Shown here: positions 38,769 through 48,186 of the stretch, in pieces | Position numbering within the stretch: the first letter of the stretch is position 1 | How the letters are laid out: the number at the start of each line of letters is the position of its first letter | Assembly (NCBI RefSeq): GCF_022808855.1 | Contig: NZ_JAKZLF010000022.1 | Span: 22,289 to 86,288 of the forward strand | Direction: 5' to 3' | DNA length: 64,000 nucleotides | Source of the DNA: Anaeromyxobacter soli | GTDB taxonomy: Bacteria > Myxococcota > Myxococcia > Myxococcales > Anaeromyxobacteraceae | Translations under genes and position numbers: made by a program | The notes under the pieces: model-generated | The model's input: only the letters and a program-made list of their open reading frames with translations | What the model was told of the DNA's origin: nothing | The model's database searches: none

Positions 38769-40160
38769 GTGCCGCCGCGTCCCCCGTCCTTCCTCGAGAC
38801 GCTGACCCCGAACGATTGGATCGCCATCGCGATCGTCGTCCTCCTCGCCCTCCTCATCGTGGTCGCCGCGATCCGGATCGCGCGCCGCCGCCGGGTGCCG
38901 CCGGGGCCGCCTGTCCCGGCCGACGAGATCGAGCGCGAGCTCACCGGCTCGGAGGCGCTCCCGCCCCCGTCGGCGAAGCTGCCGCCGCCCGTCGCCCCGC
39001 CGCCGCAGGTGCCCGCGCCGCGAGGCGAGCCCGGCCTGCCCCGCGAGGCGGAGGAGGCGCGCAAGAAGGAGGACTACCGCCGCAAGAAGGAGGCCGAGCG
39101 GCTCGAGCGCGAGCGCCGGCAGCGCGAGCGCGAGGAGGGCGAGGCGAGGGCGCGCGAGGAGGCGGCGCGCGCCGCGCGCGAGGCCGAGGAGGCGAAGCGC
39201 CGCGAGGAGGAGGAGCGCCGGCGGCGCGCGGAGGCCGAGGCGGGCAAGACGCTCGCCGCCGGGCTCGAGAAGACGCGCGGCGGCTTCATGGCGCGGCTCA
39301 ACGCCCTGTTCTCGGGCGGGCGCCTCGTCGACGACTCCGTGCTCGCCGACCTCGAGGAGGTGCTGTTCACCGCCGACATCGGCGTGAAGACCGCGACGAA
39401 GCTCCTCGAGTCCGCCCGCGAGAAGGTCCGGCGGCGCGAGCTCTCGGATCCCGAGCGGCTGAAGGACGCGCTGCGCGAGGAGATCGCGCGCATCCTGGCG
39501 CTGGGCGGCGATCCCTCCGCGGCGCGCCCGCTCGAGCTCGGGGCGGCGCGCCCGTGGGTGGTGATGGTCGTGGGCGTGAACGGGTCGGGGAAGACGACCA
39601 CCATCGGCAAGCTCGCCTCGAAGCTCCAGGGGGACGGGAAGCGGGTCCTCCTCGGCGCGGGCGACACGTTCCGCGCCGCCGCCGGAGAGCAGCTCGAGAT
39701 CTGGGCCGAGCGCGTGGGCGCGCCCATCGTGCGCGGCAAGGAAGGCGCCGACCCCGCGAGCGTCTGCTTCGAGGCGGTGCAGCGCGGCGCGCAGGACGGA
39801 ATGGACGTCGTGCTGTGCGACACCGCCGGGCGCCTCCACACGAAGGCGCCGCTCATGGAGGAGCTGAAGAAGGTGAAGCGCGTCATCGGCAAGGCCGCCG
39901 AGGGCGCGCCGCACGAGGTGCTGCTCGTCCTCGACTCCACGAACGGCCAGAACGCCATCGCGCAGGCGCGCCAGTTCCACGAGGCGCTCGGCGTCACCGG
40001 CATCGTGCTCACGAAGCTCGACGGCACCGCCAAGGGCGGCGTCGTCATCGGCATCTGCGACGAGCTCGGGATCCCGGTACGCTACGTGGGCGTCGGCGAG
40101 AGCGTCGCGGACCTGCGGCCCTTCCTGCCCGGCGAGTTCGTCGAGGCGCTGTTTGATTAG
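38769..40160 (+). CDS. ftsY: Signal recognition particle receptor FtsY
   Basis: 463 residues from GTG at 38769. The N-terminus has a true transmembrane helix (about residues 14-36, [21 protein letters not shown]), as in FtsY of several deltaproteobacteria, rather than only an amphipathic helix. A Pro-rich and then highly charged Glu/Arg coil (A domain) covers about 50-170. The NG GTPase domain has G1 [22 protein letters not shown]3 DTAGRLHTK and G4 [10 protein letters not shown]. Receives ribosome-SRP complexes at the membrane. Confidence 0.97.
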   Translation: MPPRPPSFLETLTPNDWIAIAIVVLLALLIVVAAIRIARRRRVPPGPPVPADEIERELTGSEALPPPSAKLPPPVAPPPQVPAPRGEPGLPREAEEARKKEDYRRKKEAERLERERRQREREEGEARAREEAARAAREAEEAKRREEEERRRRAEAEAGKTLAAGLEKTRGGFMARLNALFSGGRLVDDSVLADLEEVLFTADIGVKTATKLLESAREKVRRRELSDPERLKDALREEIARILALGGDPSAARPLELGAARPWVVMVVGVNGSGKTTTIGKLASKLQGDGKRVLLGAGDTFRAAAGEQLEIWAERVGAPIVRGKEGADPASVCFEAVQRGAQDGMDVVLCDTAGRLHTKAPLMEELKKVKRVIGKAAEGAPHEVLLVLDSTNGQNAIAQARQFHEALGVTGIVLTKLDGTAKGGVVIGICDELGIPVRYVGVGESVADLRPFLPGEFVEALFD

Positions 40161-40212
40161 AACGGGGCGGCGGCTCGCTCGCTGAGCACTGACCAGGCCA
40201 AGCTCGTCGGAG

Positions 40213-40917
40213 ATGCTCATGCAGCCCTTCGCGGTCATCCTGTTCGACATCGACGGCACGCTCGTCTCCGCGGGCGGGGCGGGACGCCGCGCCCTGGAGC
40301 GCGCGCTCGAGGAGCGCTGCGGTCCGCTCGCCGGTCGCCTCGCGGGCCTCCGCCTCGACGGGATGACCGACCGGCTCATCGTGCGCGAGGCGCTCGGCCT
40401 CCTCGGCCACGGGTTCTCGGACGCGGCGTGCGACGGCGTCCTCGAACGCTACCTGTCTCACCTGCGCGAGGAGATCGCCGACCCGCGCTACGAGGTGCTC
40501 CCCGGGGTCGCGTCGCTGCTCGAGGCGCTGCGCGCGCGGGCGCTCCCGTTCGGCCTCTGCACGGGGAACCTCGTGGACGGCGCCCGTGTGAAGCTCGCCC
40601 GCGGCGCGCTCGACCACCACTTCGAGTGGGGCCCCGGGGCGATCGGCGGCTTCGCCCATGACGGCGAGGCGCGCGAGCGGGTGGTGGCTGCGGCGCTCGC
40701 CCGCGCCTCGGCACGCCTCGGCCGCACCGTGCACGCGCGCGAGGCGCTCGTCGTCGGCGACACCCCCCGCGACGTGGCGGCGGCGCGGCACGTCGGCTGC
40801 CCGGTGCTCGCGGTGGCGACCGGGCGCTATGCCGCCGGAGAGCTCGCGGCTTGCGGCGCGGACCACGTCTCGGCCACGCTCGAGGATCCCGCCGCGCTCC
40901 GGCTGCTGCTCGGGTGA
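40213..40917 (+). CDS. HAD-superfamily phosphatase (phosphoglycolate phosphatase-like)
   Basis: 234 residues. Motif I DIDGTLVS, motif II LCTGN, the Lys before motif III, and motif III VVGDTPRDV define a HAD hydrolase with a helical cap (subfamily IA), the family of Gph-type phosphoglycolate phosphatases. The substrate cannot be read from sequence. Start is ATG 40213 (MLMQPFAV) or ATG 40219. Fifty bases downstream of ftsY and possibly co-transcribed. Confidence 0.85.
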   Translation: MLMQPFAVILFDIDGTLVSAGGAGRRALERALEERCGPLAGRLAGLRLDGMTDRLIVREALGLLGHGFSDAACDGVLERYLSHLREEIADPRYEVLPGVASLLEALRARALPFGLCTGNLVDGARVKLARGALDHHFEWGPGAIGGFAHDGEARERVVAAALARASARLGRTVHAREALVVGDTPRDVAAARHVGCPVLAVATGRYAAGELAACGADHVSATLEDPAALRLLLG

Positions 40918-40993
40918 ACCGGCGCCGGGCGGGGCCGCGCCTTGACCCGCCCGCGCGGCCCGGGGTATGGCCGGTTCGAGAGAGGGACCCCCA

Positions 40994-41533
40994 ATGGCGA
41001 CGCGCACGTCCCCCGCCGCTCCCACGCGACAGCTCCTCCCGCCGATCGACGGTCCGCGCCTCCGCGCCGTCGCCGTCGATCGCTCGCACGTCGCGGAGCT
41101 GCAGGCCTGCCTGGAGGGCGCCACCGACTACTTCCAGCGCACCGAGGGCCGCCTGCCCGAGCCGGACGCGGCGCTGCGGCTCGTCGAGGAGGCGGAGGCG
41201 GACGACGCCAGGCGCGTGTACTGCCTCGTGCCGCACAGCGGCGGCGCGGCGGTCGGGGTGCTCGACCTGTACCTCCACCACCCCGAGCCCGGCGTCGCGC
41301 ACGTGGGCCTCCTGCTGTTCCGCGAGTCGTGCCAGGGCATCGGCTACGGGAAGGAGACCGTCGCGGCCCTGGAGCACGCCCTGCAGCGCGCCGGCTTCAC
41401 CGCGCTCCGCTGCTCGGTCGGCGACGAGAACCCTGGAGCGCAGGCGTTCTGGGAGCGGATCGGGTTCGGCGAGGTCGGGCGCCTCGACGGCGGCGTCGCC
41501 GTGTACGAGCGGCCGTTCGTCGAGGTGAGCTGA
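40994..41533 (+). CDS. GNAT-family N-acetyltransferase
   Basis: 179 residues from ATG at 40994, preceded by a GAGAGGGA ribosome site; an in-frame upstream ATG at 40967 adds nine residues. The GNAT fold is visible: beta-4 GVLDLYLHHPEPGVAHVGLLLF, the acetyl-CoA pyrophosphate loop CQGIGYGKETVAALEHA (Q/RxxGxG/A), and NPGAQAFWERIGFGEVGR near the end. The substrate is unknown. It stands alone, converging with the glycosyltransferase gene. Confidence 0.88.
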   Translation: MATRTSPAAPTRQLLPPIDGPRLRAVAVDRSHVAELQACLEGATDYFQRTEGRLPEPDAALRLVEEAEADDARRVYCLVPHSGGAAVGVLDLYLHHPEPGVAHVGLLLFRESCQGIGYGKETVAALEHALQRAGFTALRCSVGDENPGAQAFWERIGFGEVGRLDGGVAVYERPFVEVS

Positions 41534-41579
41534 CCCGCCCCCGGCGCGCTTCGCGCGGCGGCGCCCCCGAAACGGCGAA

Positions 41580-41597
41580 CGCGGCCCGGAGGCCGCG
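41580..41597 (-). terminator. Terminator between convergent GNAT and GT2 genes
   Basis: Stem CGCGGCC / GGCCGCG with the tetraloop CGGA. On the minus strand it is followed by TTCGCCG and TTTCGGGG, the same arrangement as at 5747 and 49002. A second GC hairpin (GCGCGCTTCGCGC) lies just to its left. Confidence 0.5.
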
Positions 41598-41625
41598 CTC
41601 GGTCCAGCACGGTGCTCGGCGACGG

Positions 41626-43131
41626 CTACTCCGCGGAGGGCTGCGGCGCCATCTGCCGGGCGGACCGGGCGAGGTACCCGCGCACGCCCTCGTAGAGGCT
41701 CGCGAGACCGACGTAGCCGAAGCCGACCTGGAACAGCACGAGGAACGGCAGCGAGTAGTAGACGCCGCGCTCGACGAGGTAGAGCACGCCGTACGTCATG
41801 TACGCGGCGAGGGCGAGCTCGACGATCGGCTGGAAGGTCACCGCCGCCTTGTAGCGCTTCTTCACGACCGAGTCGCCCGCCGACTTCACCCCGTGCTTCG
41901 GCGTGCGGGTGAAGGCGGTCTCGTAGCCCATGAGCGCCTCGACGACGGCGCGCGCCTGGTTCACCGCGAGGCCGATGCCGAGCGCCATCACGAACGGCAG
42001 GTACTTCACCCGCTCCCAGCGCGTCTTCCCCTGCTCGCGCTGGCTCGCCATGTAGAAGAAGACGACGCTGAAGGTCGCGGCCGCGAAGAACGGCAGGTCG
42101 AGGAAGAGCACCTCGAGCGCGCCGTGCGAGACCCGCACCACCACCGTGATCGGCAGGAGGATGGCGAGCGGGATCATCATGAGATACCCGAGGTTCGCGG
42201 TGAGGTGCATGAACGCCTCCCGCTTGACCGCCCTCGGCACGTCCGCGCGGCGGATGAGCGGGAGGAGCTTCAGGGCCGTCTGGATGGAGCCCTTCGCCCA
42301 GCGGTGCTGCTGACTCTTGAACGCGTTCATCTCGACCGGGACCTCGGCCGAGGTCACGACGTGCGGGAGGTAGACGAACTTCCAGCCCTTCATCTGCGTG
42401 CGGTACGAGAGATCGAGGTCCTCGGTGAGCGTGTCGTGCTGCCAGCCGCCGCCGCTCGCGATGGCGTCGCGGCGCCAGATCCCGGCGGTGCCGTTGAAGT
42501 TGAAGAACAGGCCGGAGCGGTTGCGCGCGGTGTGCTCGATGACGAAGTGGCCGTCGAGCAGGATCGCCTGCGCCTCGGTGAGGAGCGAGTACGAGCGGTT
42601 CAGGTGGCCCCAGCGCGTCTGGACCATCCCGACCTGCGGGTCGGTGAAGAAGTCGAGGGTGCGGCGGAGGAAGTCCGACTCGGGGATGAAGTCCGCGTCG
42701 AACACCGCGACGAACTCGCCCTTCGCGAGCGTGAGCCCGTGCTCGAGCGCCCCCGCCTTGAAGCCCTTGCGGTTCGTGCGGTGCACGTAGGCGATGTCGA
42801 GCCCGGTCTTCCGGTGCCGGTCGACGCACGCGCGCGCGATGCCCTGCGTCTCGTCGGTCGAGTCGTCGAGCACCTGGATCTCGAGGAGATCGCGCGGGTA
42901 GTCCATCTTCGCGACGGCGTCGATGAGCCGCTCCGTCACGTACATCTCGTTGAAGATCGGCAGCTGGATGGTGACGCGCGGGAGCTGCTCGAAGCGGCCC
43001 TTCGGCGACGGAAGCCGGTACTTGTGCCGGTAGTACAGGTACGCCATCGCGTACCGGTGCGAGCCGTACACCGAGAGGAGGAGCAGCAGGAGGGCGTACG
43101 CGACGACGACCGATAGCTCGATGGCGCTCAT
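41626..43131 (-). CDS. Membrane glycosyltransferase family 2 (CslA/cellulose-synthase-like)
   Basis: 501 residues. One N-terminal membrane helix ([16 protein letters not shown]), a GT-A domain, then four or five C-terminal helices. Processive-type motifs are all present: D in [12 protein letters not shown] in [13 protein letters not shown] in [10 protein letters not shown] and the QxxRW motif as QQHRW. The sequence is close to glucomannan/beta-mannan synthase-like GT2 proteins. It would polymerise a sugar from a nucleotide donor and pass it through the membrane; the polymer is unknown, with an exopolysaccharide likely. It has its own promoter at 43198-43225. Confidence 0.92.
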   Translation of the reverse strand: MSAIELSVVVAYALLLLLLSVYGSHRYAMAYLYYRHKYRLPSPKGRFEQLPRVTIQLPIFNEMYVTERLIDAVAKMDYPRDLLEIQVLDDSTDETQGIARACVDRHRKTGLDIAYVHRTNRKGFKAGALEHGLTLAKGEFVAVFDADFIPESDFLRRTLDFFTDPQVGMVQTRWGHLNRSYSLLTEAQAILLDGHFVIEHTARNRSGLFFNFNGTAGIWRRDAIASGGGWQHDTLTEDLDLSYRTQMKGWKFVYLPHVVTSAEVPVEMNAFKSQQHRWAKGSIQTALKLLPLIRRADVPRAVKREAFMHLTANLGYLMMIPLAILLPITVVVRVSHGALEVLFLDLPFFAAATFSVVFFYMASQREQGKTRWERVKYLPFVMALGIGLAVNQARAVVEALMGYETAFTRTPKHGVKSAGDSVVKKRYKAAVTFQPIVELALAAYMTYGVLYLVERGVYYSLPFLVLFQVGFGYVGLASLYEGVRGYLARSARQMAPQPSAE

Positions 43132-43197
43132 CTGTCCGTTTTTTCGGGATGCGGCAGGGCGACCGCTCCCCTGGCGGGGACCTGCAAAACCGGGCGG

Positions 43198-43225
43198 ACT
43201 ATAGCCTCCCCGTCCGCGAAGTCAA
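43198..43225 (-). promoter_or_regulatory. Sigma-70-type promoter of the GT2 gene
   Basis: On the minus strand TTGACT (43225-43220), 16-base spacer, TATAGT (43203-43198). It would start transcription about 60 bases before the GT2 ATG. Confidence 0.6.
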
Positions 43226-43356
43226 TCAAGCCAAAACCTGCGCCCCGACAGGCGAAAACGGGATTGTTCCGCGCAGGTTACCTCCTCGCACCCGGGCGCC
43301 CTCCCGCGCGGCAGGTGCGACCTCGGAGACGGCCCCCGCGCGGTCCGCCTCAAACG

Positions 43357-44691
43357 TCATTCGCGCTTCACCGCGAGGCCTGGAGAAGGCGGCGCGGAGG
43401 CCTTCAGAATGTCGACGGCGCGCAGGTAGTCGAGGGCGGTGTGCAGCGGGTGGTCTTCGCTCCCCGGTGCCCCTGCACCCGCCCCGGAAGTAGCGTCCGG
43501 AGAGATCGACTCGTTGCGGAGGTGACCCTTCAGGTCCTTCTCACCGGGGGAGGCGTCCGCGACCGCCGGGGGGACACCCTCGCCGACGACCACGTCCGGC
43601 GTGATGCCCCGCTCCTGGATGGAGCGGTGCTTCGGGGTGAAGTAGCGGGCCACGGTGAGCTTCAGCCCCGAGCCGTCCTCGAGCTCCACGATGGTCTGGA
43701 CCGAGCCCTTGCCGAAGGTGGGGGTGCCCATGATCACGGCGCGCCCGTGGTCCTGCAGCGCCCCCGCGACGATCTCGCTCGCGCTCGCGGTCCCCTTGTT
43801 CACGAGCACGATGATCGGGTACGGCGGCTCGGTGTCCTTCTCGCGCGCCTTCTCGACCTGGACGTCGCGGCGCCCACGCCCCTCGGTCGTCACGATGATC
43901 CCGGAGGCGAGGAAGAGGTCCGCCACCCGCACGGCCTGATCGAGGAGGCCGCCGGGGTTGCCGCGGAGGTCGAGCACGAGGCCGCGCAGCTCGCCGCCGA
44001 GCCGAGCCCGCGCGTCGTCGAGCGCCTTCTTCACGCCGCGATCGGTCCGCTCCTGGAACGCCTTCACGCGCACGTACGCGTAGCGCCGCTCCGGGTCGAG
44101 GATCCTGAGCTCGACGCTCTGGGCCCGGACGTGGTCGCGCACGAGCGTGAGCGCCTGCGGCGCGGAGAACCCGTCGCGCATCACCTCGAGCACCGCCCGC
44201 GTCCCCGCCGGGCCCTTCATGCGGCGGATGGACTCGGCGAGCGGCAGGTCCTTCGTGGGCGTCCCGTCGATGGCGAGGATCCGGTCGCCGGGGCGCAGGC
44301 CCGCGCGCTCGCCGGGCGAGTCCGCGAGGGGCGCGACCACGGTGAGCGCGCCGCCCGAGATCGCGACCTCCACCCCGAGCCCGTCGAACTCGCCGGTCGT
44401 GTCCTCCCGAAGCTGCCGGTACACGTCGGGCCGCATGAACGAAGAGTGGGGGTCGAGCCGCCCGACGATCCCGTCGATCGCGCCGTAGACGAGCTCCTGC
44501 TCCTTCACGTCCTCGACGTAGTCGTTCTCGACCTTCTCGAGCACCTCGGCGAACACGTCGAGCGGGCGGTACGGCGCGGCGGCCCCGCGCCGCGCGGCCG
44601 AGGCCACGTGCTCCACGCCGAGCCCGGCGAGGAAGGCGACCGCGAGCGCGCCGACGAGCGCGATGCGGGGGAGGAAGGGCCGGCGCGTCAT
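43357..44691 (-). CDS. ctpA: Carboxyl-terminal processing protease (S41, CtpA/Prc type)
   Basis: 444 residues. N-terminal membrane anchor or signal (IALVGALAVAFLAGLGVEHV), a PDZ domain (GLGVEVAISGGALTVVAPLADSPGERAGLRPGDRILAIDG), then the S41 catalytic domain with LVLDLRGNPGG, the nucleophile Ser in GTASASEIVAGALQD and the general-base Lys in TFGKGSVQ. It acts in the periplasm, trimming proteins that include cell-wall hydrolases. It follows envC, ftsX and ftsE on the same strand, the order seen in several proteobacteria. Confidence 0.95.
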   Translation of the reverse strand: MTRRPFLPRIALVGALAVAFLAGLGVEHVASAARRGAAAPYRPLDVFAEVLEKVENDYVEDVKEQELVYGAIDGIVGRLDPHSSFMRPDVYRQLREDTTGEFDGLGVEVAISGGALTVVAPLADSPGERAGLRPGDRILAIDGTPTKDLPLAESIRRMKGPAGTRAVLEVMRDGFSAPQALTLVRDHVRAQSVELRILDPERRYAYVRVKAFQERTDRGVKKALDDARARLGGELRGLVLDLRGNPGGLLDQAVRVADLFLASGIIVTTEGRGRRDVQVEKAREKDTEPPYPIIVLVNKGTASASEIVAGALQDHGRAVIMGTPTFGKGSVQTIVELEDGSGLKLTVARYFTPKHRSIQERGITPDVVVGEGVPPAVADASPGEKDLKGHLRNESISPDATSGAGAGAPGSEDHPLHTALDYLRAVDILKASAPPSPGLAVKRE

Positions 44692-44764
44692 GGGGCGATC
44701 ATACCCGAGGCGCGCGACCGGTTGGAGCGCCGCCGCCGGGCGTCTTTGAGCGATCCGGGGCCGG

Positions 44765-45871
44765 TCACGGCGCGAGCCAGGGGCGCGGATCCACTGGGCG
44801 CCCGCGCTCGCGCAGCTCGAAGTACAGGTACGGCCCCTTGAGCGAGCCCGAGTCCCCGACCGTGCCGAGCACCGCGCCCGCGTCCACGACCTCGCCCATG
44901 GCGGTCTGCATCGCGCCGAGGTGCGCGAAGAGCGTGTGGTAGCCCTCCCCGTGCTCCACGATGACGAGGTTGCCGTACCCCTTGAACCAGCCGGCGTGGA
45001 CCACCCGGCCTGGCGCGACCGAGCGGACCGGGGCGCCGGCGCGGGCGGCGATGTCGAGCCCGTTCTGCACCGTGACGGTGTTGAACTTGGGGTTCACGAT
45101 GCGGCCGAAGCCCACCGCGATGGCCCCGACGGTGGGCGCCGGCAGCCGCCCCCTGCGCGCGGCGAACCCGCCCGGCAGCGCGCTCCCCACCCGCGGCGGC
45201 GGGAGGGTGGCCACGAAGTCCGCGAGCCGCCTCGCCTGCGTGGCCGCCTCCCGCGCCGCGCGCTCGTGGAAGCCGCGCGCGCTGCGGAGCGCCGTGAGCA
45301 GCGTCTCGCGCTCCTCGCGGCGCGCCTCCGCCTGCGTGCGCCGCTCCACCGCCTCGCCGGCGAGCGCGTCGAGCCGCGCCGCCTCGCGGGCGCGCTCGGC
45401 CCGGGCCGCCTCGCCCTCCCGCGCGGCCGCCTGCGCGTCGGCGAGGAGCCCGGCGTCCCGCGAGAGGATCCGGTCCATGAGGTAGCTGCGCTTCACGAGG
45501 TCGGCGAGCGAGGCGCTGGCGAGGAGCAGCCGCAGCTCGCCGGCCGGCCCCATGCGCGCGCGCGCGGCGAGCCGCGGCCGGAGCTCCGCCAGGCGGGCGC
45601 GGAGCCTCGCCCGCGCGCCCGCCTCCACCTCGCGCGCGTGGGCGAGCCCGGCCGACGCCTCCGCGCGCTCCGCCTCGACCCGGCGGAGCTCCGCGCGGGC
45701 GGTGGTGAGCGCCGTCTCCGCCTCCCCCAGCGTGTCGAGGACCGAGCGCTCCTGCTGCGCGAGGAGGCGCGCCGCGGTCTCCTCCGCGCGCCGCCGGGCC
45801 TCGAGCGCGGAGAGCTGGGCCCGGGGATCCGCGGCGGCGAGCGCGAGCGCGAGGGCGAGCGCGGCGGGCAC
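44765..45871 (-). CDS. envC: EnvC-like murein hydrolase activator (degenerate LytM/M23 domain)
   Basis: 368 residues. Signal peptide (MPAALALALALAAADP), a long coiled coil (about 20-240, rich in Glu/Arg/Ala) and a C-terminal LytM domain (GLDIAARAGAPVRSVAPGRVVHAGWFKGYGNLVIVEHG). Catalytic zinc ligands are lost: the usual HxGxD reads QNGLD and the usual HxH reads YLYFE. It should therefore activate amidases, like E. coli EnvC, and not cut peptidoglycan itself. The FtsX neighbour three bases upstream supports the FtsEX-EnvC pathway at the septum. Confidence 0.92.
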   Translation of the reverse strand: MPAALALALALAAADPRAQLSALEARRRAEETAARLLAQQERSVLDTLGEAETALTTARAELRRVEAERAEASAGLAHAREVEAGARARLRARLAELRPRLAARARMGPAGELRLLLASASLADLVKRSYLMDRILSRDAGLLADAQAAAREGEAARAERAREAARLDALAGEAVERRTQAEARREERETLLTALRSARGFHERAAREAATQARRLADFVATLPPPRVGSALPGGFAARRGRLPAPTVGAIAVGFGRIVNPKFNTVTVQNGLDIAARAGAPVRSVAPGRVVHAGWFKGYGNLVIVEHGEGYHTLFAHLGAMQTAMGEVVDAGAVLGTVGDSGSLKGPYLYFELRERGRPVDPRPWLAP

Positions 45872-45874
45872 GGG

Positions 45875-46759
45875 TCAGGTCCGCCGCAGGGCGCGGGCGA
45901 CGGAGAGGGCGCTCCCGAGGAGGCCGATCCCGGCCCCGCCGCCGACGAGGGCGACGACGAGCGCCGGCGGCAGCGTGTCGGCGAGCGTGAGCGCGCGCGC
46001 CGCCGACACGGCGGCGGCGAGGCGCGGCACGAGCAGCCCGTGGACCCCCGCGAGCGCGAGCACCGCCGCCCCTGCGCCGAGGAGCCCCTGCAGCAGGCCC
46101 TCGAGGAGGAACGGCGTGGCGACGAACGCGTCCGTGGCGCCGACGAGCTTCATGATCTCGATCTCCTCGCGGCGGGCGAACACCGCGAGCCGGAGCGTGT
46201 TCGAGACCAGGATCGCGGTGGCGAGCGCCAGCGCGCCGAACAGGAAGACGGCCGCGGTCCGCGCGCGAGAGACGAAGCGCTCGACGCCCTCGAGCCAGGC
46301 GGTGCCGTAGTCCACGTCGTCGGCGCCGGGCACCGAGCGGAGCCGCGCCGCGAGCTCGCGGGCGCCCTCGAGCGACAGCCCGGGCGCCTCGATCTCCACC
46401 GCGTCCGGCAGCGCGCCAGGGCCGACGCCCTCGAGCACGTGCGCCTGCTCGCCGAGCGAGTCCGCGAGCCGCGAGAGCGCGACCTCGGAGGGCACCGCCT
46501 CGACCCGCCGCCCCGGCGCGAGCGCGGCGGCGGCCGCCCGGGCGCGCTCGAGATCCGCGCCCGGCGCGAGGTACACCGAGACGCGCACCTCGCCCGCCCA
46601 CGCGGCGAGGAGCCGCTCGGCGCCGCCGAGCGCGCCGGCGAACAGCCCGGTCGCGAACACCGCCACGAAGACGGTGGCCGCCCCCACCAGCGCGACGTAC
46701 GGCCCGCGGGCCATGGACTCGAGCGCGCGGCGCGCGGCGCGGAGCGGGCGGAGGGCCAT
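45875..46759 (-). CDS. ftsX: Cell division permease-like protein FtsX
   Basis: 294 residues, four membrane helices: one near residues 22-45 (YVALVGAATVFVAVFATGLFAG), then a periplasmic loop with the FtsX extracellular domain, and three after residue 170 (FLFGALALATAILVSNTLRLAVFARREEIEIMKLVGAT). The last motif is the family hallmark. It passes the ATP cycle of FtsE to EnvC in the periplasm. One base separates its start from the ftsE stop. Confidence 0.95.
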   Translation of the reverse strand: MALRPLRAARRALESMARGPYVALVGAATVFVAVFATGLFAGALGGAERLLAAWAGEVRVSVYLAPGADLERARAAAAALAPGRRVEAVPSEVALSRLADSLGEQAHVLEGVGPGALPDAVEIEAPGLSLEGARELAARLRSVPGADDVDYGTAWLEGVERFVSRARTAAVFLFGALALATAILVSNTLRLAVFARREEIEIMKLVGATDAFVATPFLLEGLLQGLLGAGAAVLALAGVHGLLVPRLAAAVSAARALTLADTLPPALVVALVGGGAGIGLLGSALSVARALRRT

Positions 46760-46760
46760 G

Positions 46761-47444
46761 TCAGGAGACGGCGCGGCGGACGGAGTCGCCGTCGGAGAGG
46801 AGGCGGCCCGCCTGGAGCACCACGACGCGCTTCTTGTAGCGCTCGAGCAGCGAGCGGTCGTGGGTGGCCACCACCACGGTGGTGCCGCGCGCGTTCGCGC
46901 CGTAGAGCAGGTCCATCACCTCGAGCGTGCGCTCCGGATCGAGGTTGCCCGTCGGCTCGTCCGCGAGGAGGAGCGCCGGGTCCGGCGCGAGCGCGCGCGC
47001 CACCGCGACCCGCTGCTGCTCGCCGCCGGAGAGCGAGGGCGGGAACTTGTCGGCGCGGTGCTCGAGGCCGACCGAGCGCAGGAGCCCGCGCACCTTGCGG
47101 CGGATCTCCTTCTGCGCGAGCCCCCGCACCTCGAGCGGCAGCGCCACGTTCTCGGCGACGGTGCGGTTCGCGAGGAGCTTGAAGTCCTGGAAGACCACCC
47201 CGATGTTGCGCCGCACGAAGGGGATCGCGGAGGCGGAGATCTTCGCCACGTTCTTGCCGAAGAGGAGGAGCTGCCCGGCGGTGGCGGGCTCGTCGCAGAA
47301 GATGAGCTTGAGGAGCGTCGACTTGCCGGCGCCCGAGGCGCCGGTGAGGAAGACGAACTCCCCCTTGTCGATCTCGAGCGACACGTCCTGGAGCGCCGGG
47401 CCGTCGCCCGGGTACTCCTTGGTGACGTGAAAAAGCTGGATCAC
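46761..47444 (-). CDS. ftsE: Cell division ATP-binding protein FtsE
   Basis: 227 residues from GTG at 47444 (MIQLFHVTKEYPGDGPALQ), the family start; the longer in-frame ORF runs into the next gene and was rejected. Walker A GASGAGKST, Q-loop VVFQDFKLL, signature LSGGEQQRV, Walker B LLLADEPTGNLD. Cytoplasmic ATPase partner of FtsX. No Shine-Dalgarno site is evident; the gene begins 22 bases after the neighbouring uncharacterised gene, so coupling is likely. Confidence 0.96.
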   Translation of the reverse strand: MIQLFHVTKEYPGDGPALQDVSLEIDKGEFVFLTGASGAGKSTLLKLIFCDEPATAGQLLLFGKNVAKISASAIPFVRRNIGVVFQDFKLLANRTVAENVALPLEVRGLAQKEIRRKVRGLLRSVGLEHRADKFPPSLSGGEQQRVAVARALAPDPALLLADEPTGNLDPERTLEVMDLLYGANARGTTVVVATHDRSLLERYKKRVVVLQAGRLLSDGDSVRRAVS

Positions 47445-47466
47445 GGGGGAGCTTGCGGGGGCCGGA

Positions 47467-48015
47467 TCACTTGCGATCGCCGAGGTCGTCGGCGAGGTAC
47501 GAGAGGATGACCTCGTCGAGGCTCTTCTCGCTGACGAGGTCCTCGCCGAAGAGCGTCTCGGCGCCGGCGCCACGGAGCGCCGGGACGGGCGCATCGCGGG
47601 CGGCGACCACCTCGGGAGGGAGCGACCGCGCAGCGGGCGGGCGCGGCAGCGCGACGCCGTCGCGGAGCTTCACCGCGGGCGCGCGCTCCGCCTGGATCTG
47701 GCCGGGCTGGAACGCCTGCGCCTGCGCGCTGTAGACGGCGTCGATGTCGTCGTACACGCCGTTCACGAGGTTCCGCAGCATCTCCTTGTGCTGCTCCTCC
47801 ATGAGCTCGCGCACCACCTGGGCGAGGTTGTCCGCCCCGACGATGTCCGCGTAGGAGGTCTTCTTCGAGGCGAGGATGTTCCCGCCCACGAACAGGTGCG
47901 TGATGATGTGCGGGTTGTCGAGGCCGGAGTCCTCGGTCTGGATGTGGTACGGCTTCCCCTTGTGCTTGATGTTGTGGTTGAAGCCAACCACCATCTTCTT
48001 CGCGTCGCCGGCCAT
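47467..48015 (-). CDS. Conserved uncharacterised protein upstream of ftsEX
   Basis: 182 residues from ATG at 48015, preceded by a GGAG site. No named domain is recognised. The first ~70 residues are compact and well ordered in appearance (MVVGFNHNIKHKGKPYHIQ, DSGLDNPHIITHLFVGGNIL, SYADIVGADNLAQVVRELMEEQHKEMLRNLV). A Pro/Ala-rich linker and a conserved-looking C-terminal helix follow (EKSLDEVILSYLADDL). No signal peptide or membrane helix, so it is cytoplasmic. It heads the ftsE-ftsX-envC-ctpA run, which hints at a link to division. I recall similar proteins from other myxobacteria but no function. Confidence 0.75.
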   Translation of the reverse strand: MAGDAKKMVVGFNHNIKHKGKPYHIQTEDSGLDNPHIITHLFVGGNILASKKTSYADIVGADNLAQVVRELMEEQHKEMLRNLVNGVYDDIDAVYSAQAQAFQPGQIQAERAPAVKLRDGVALPRPPAARSLPPEVVAARDAPVPALRGAGAETLFGEDLVSEKSLDEVILSYLADDLGDRK

Positions 48016-48090
48016 TCGAGGCTCCGAGACTACCGCCGCGCGCACGCGCCATCAAGCCGACGGCCGGGCGGAAACCCGCGTCAAAACTCA

Positions 48091-48186
48091 GGGTACGCGC
48101 GATCCCGCGAATGCGAACGCGCGGGGTACTCGCCCCGGCGAGCAGGGGTGGGCCCCGGCAGCTCCGCGGCTGGGGCGGGGTCCCCG
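48091..48186 (+). repeat. Dispersed 3'-end repeat, copy B
   Basis: Shorter, more diverged copy of the element at 37181. It shares CGCGAAtGCG, the core CCGGCGAGCAGGGGTGGG and the terminal GC hairpin (CGGGG-TCCCCG). It ends exactly at the murI stop codon (48187), as copy A ends at its lipoprotein gene. It also forms the upstream region of the uncharacterised gene that starts at 48015. Confidence 0.6.

Noticed and set aside
41626..43131. Cellulose synthase BcsA
   Set aside because: The processive GT2 motifs fit, but there is no PilZ domain and no bcs neighbours, and the size is that of CslA-like mannan synthases.
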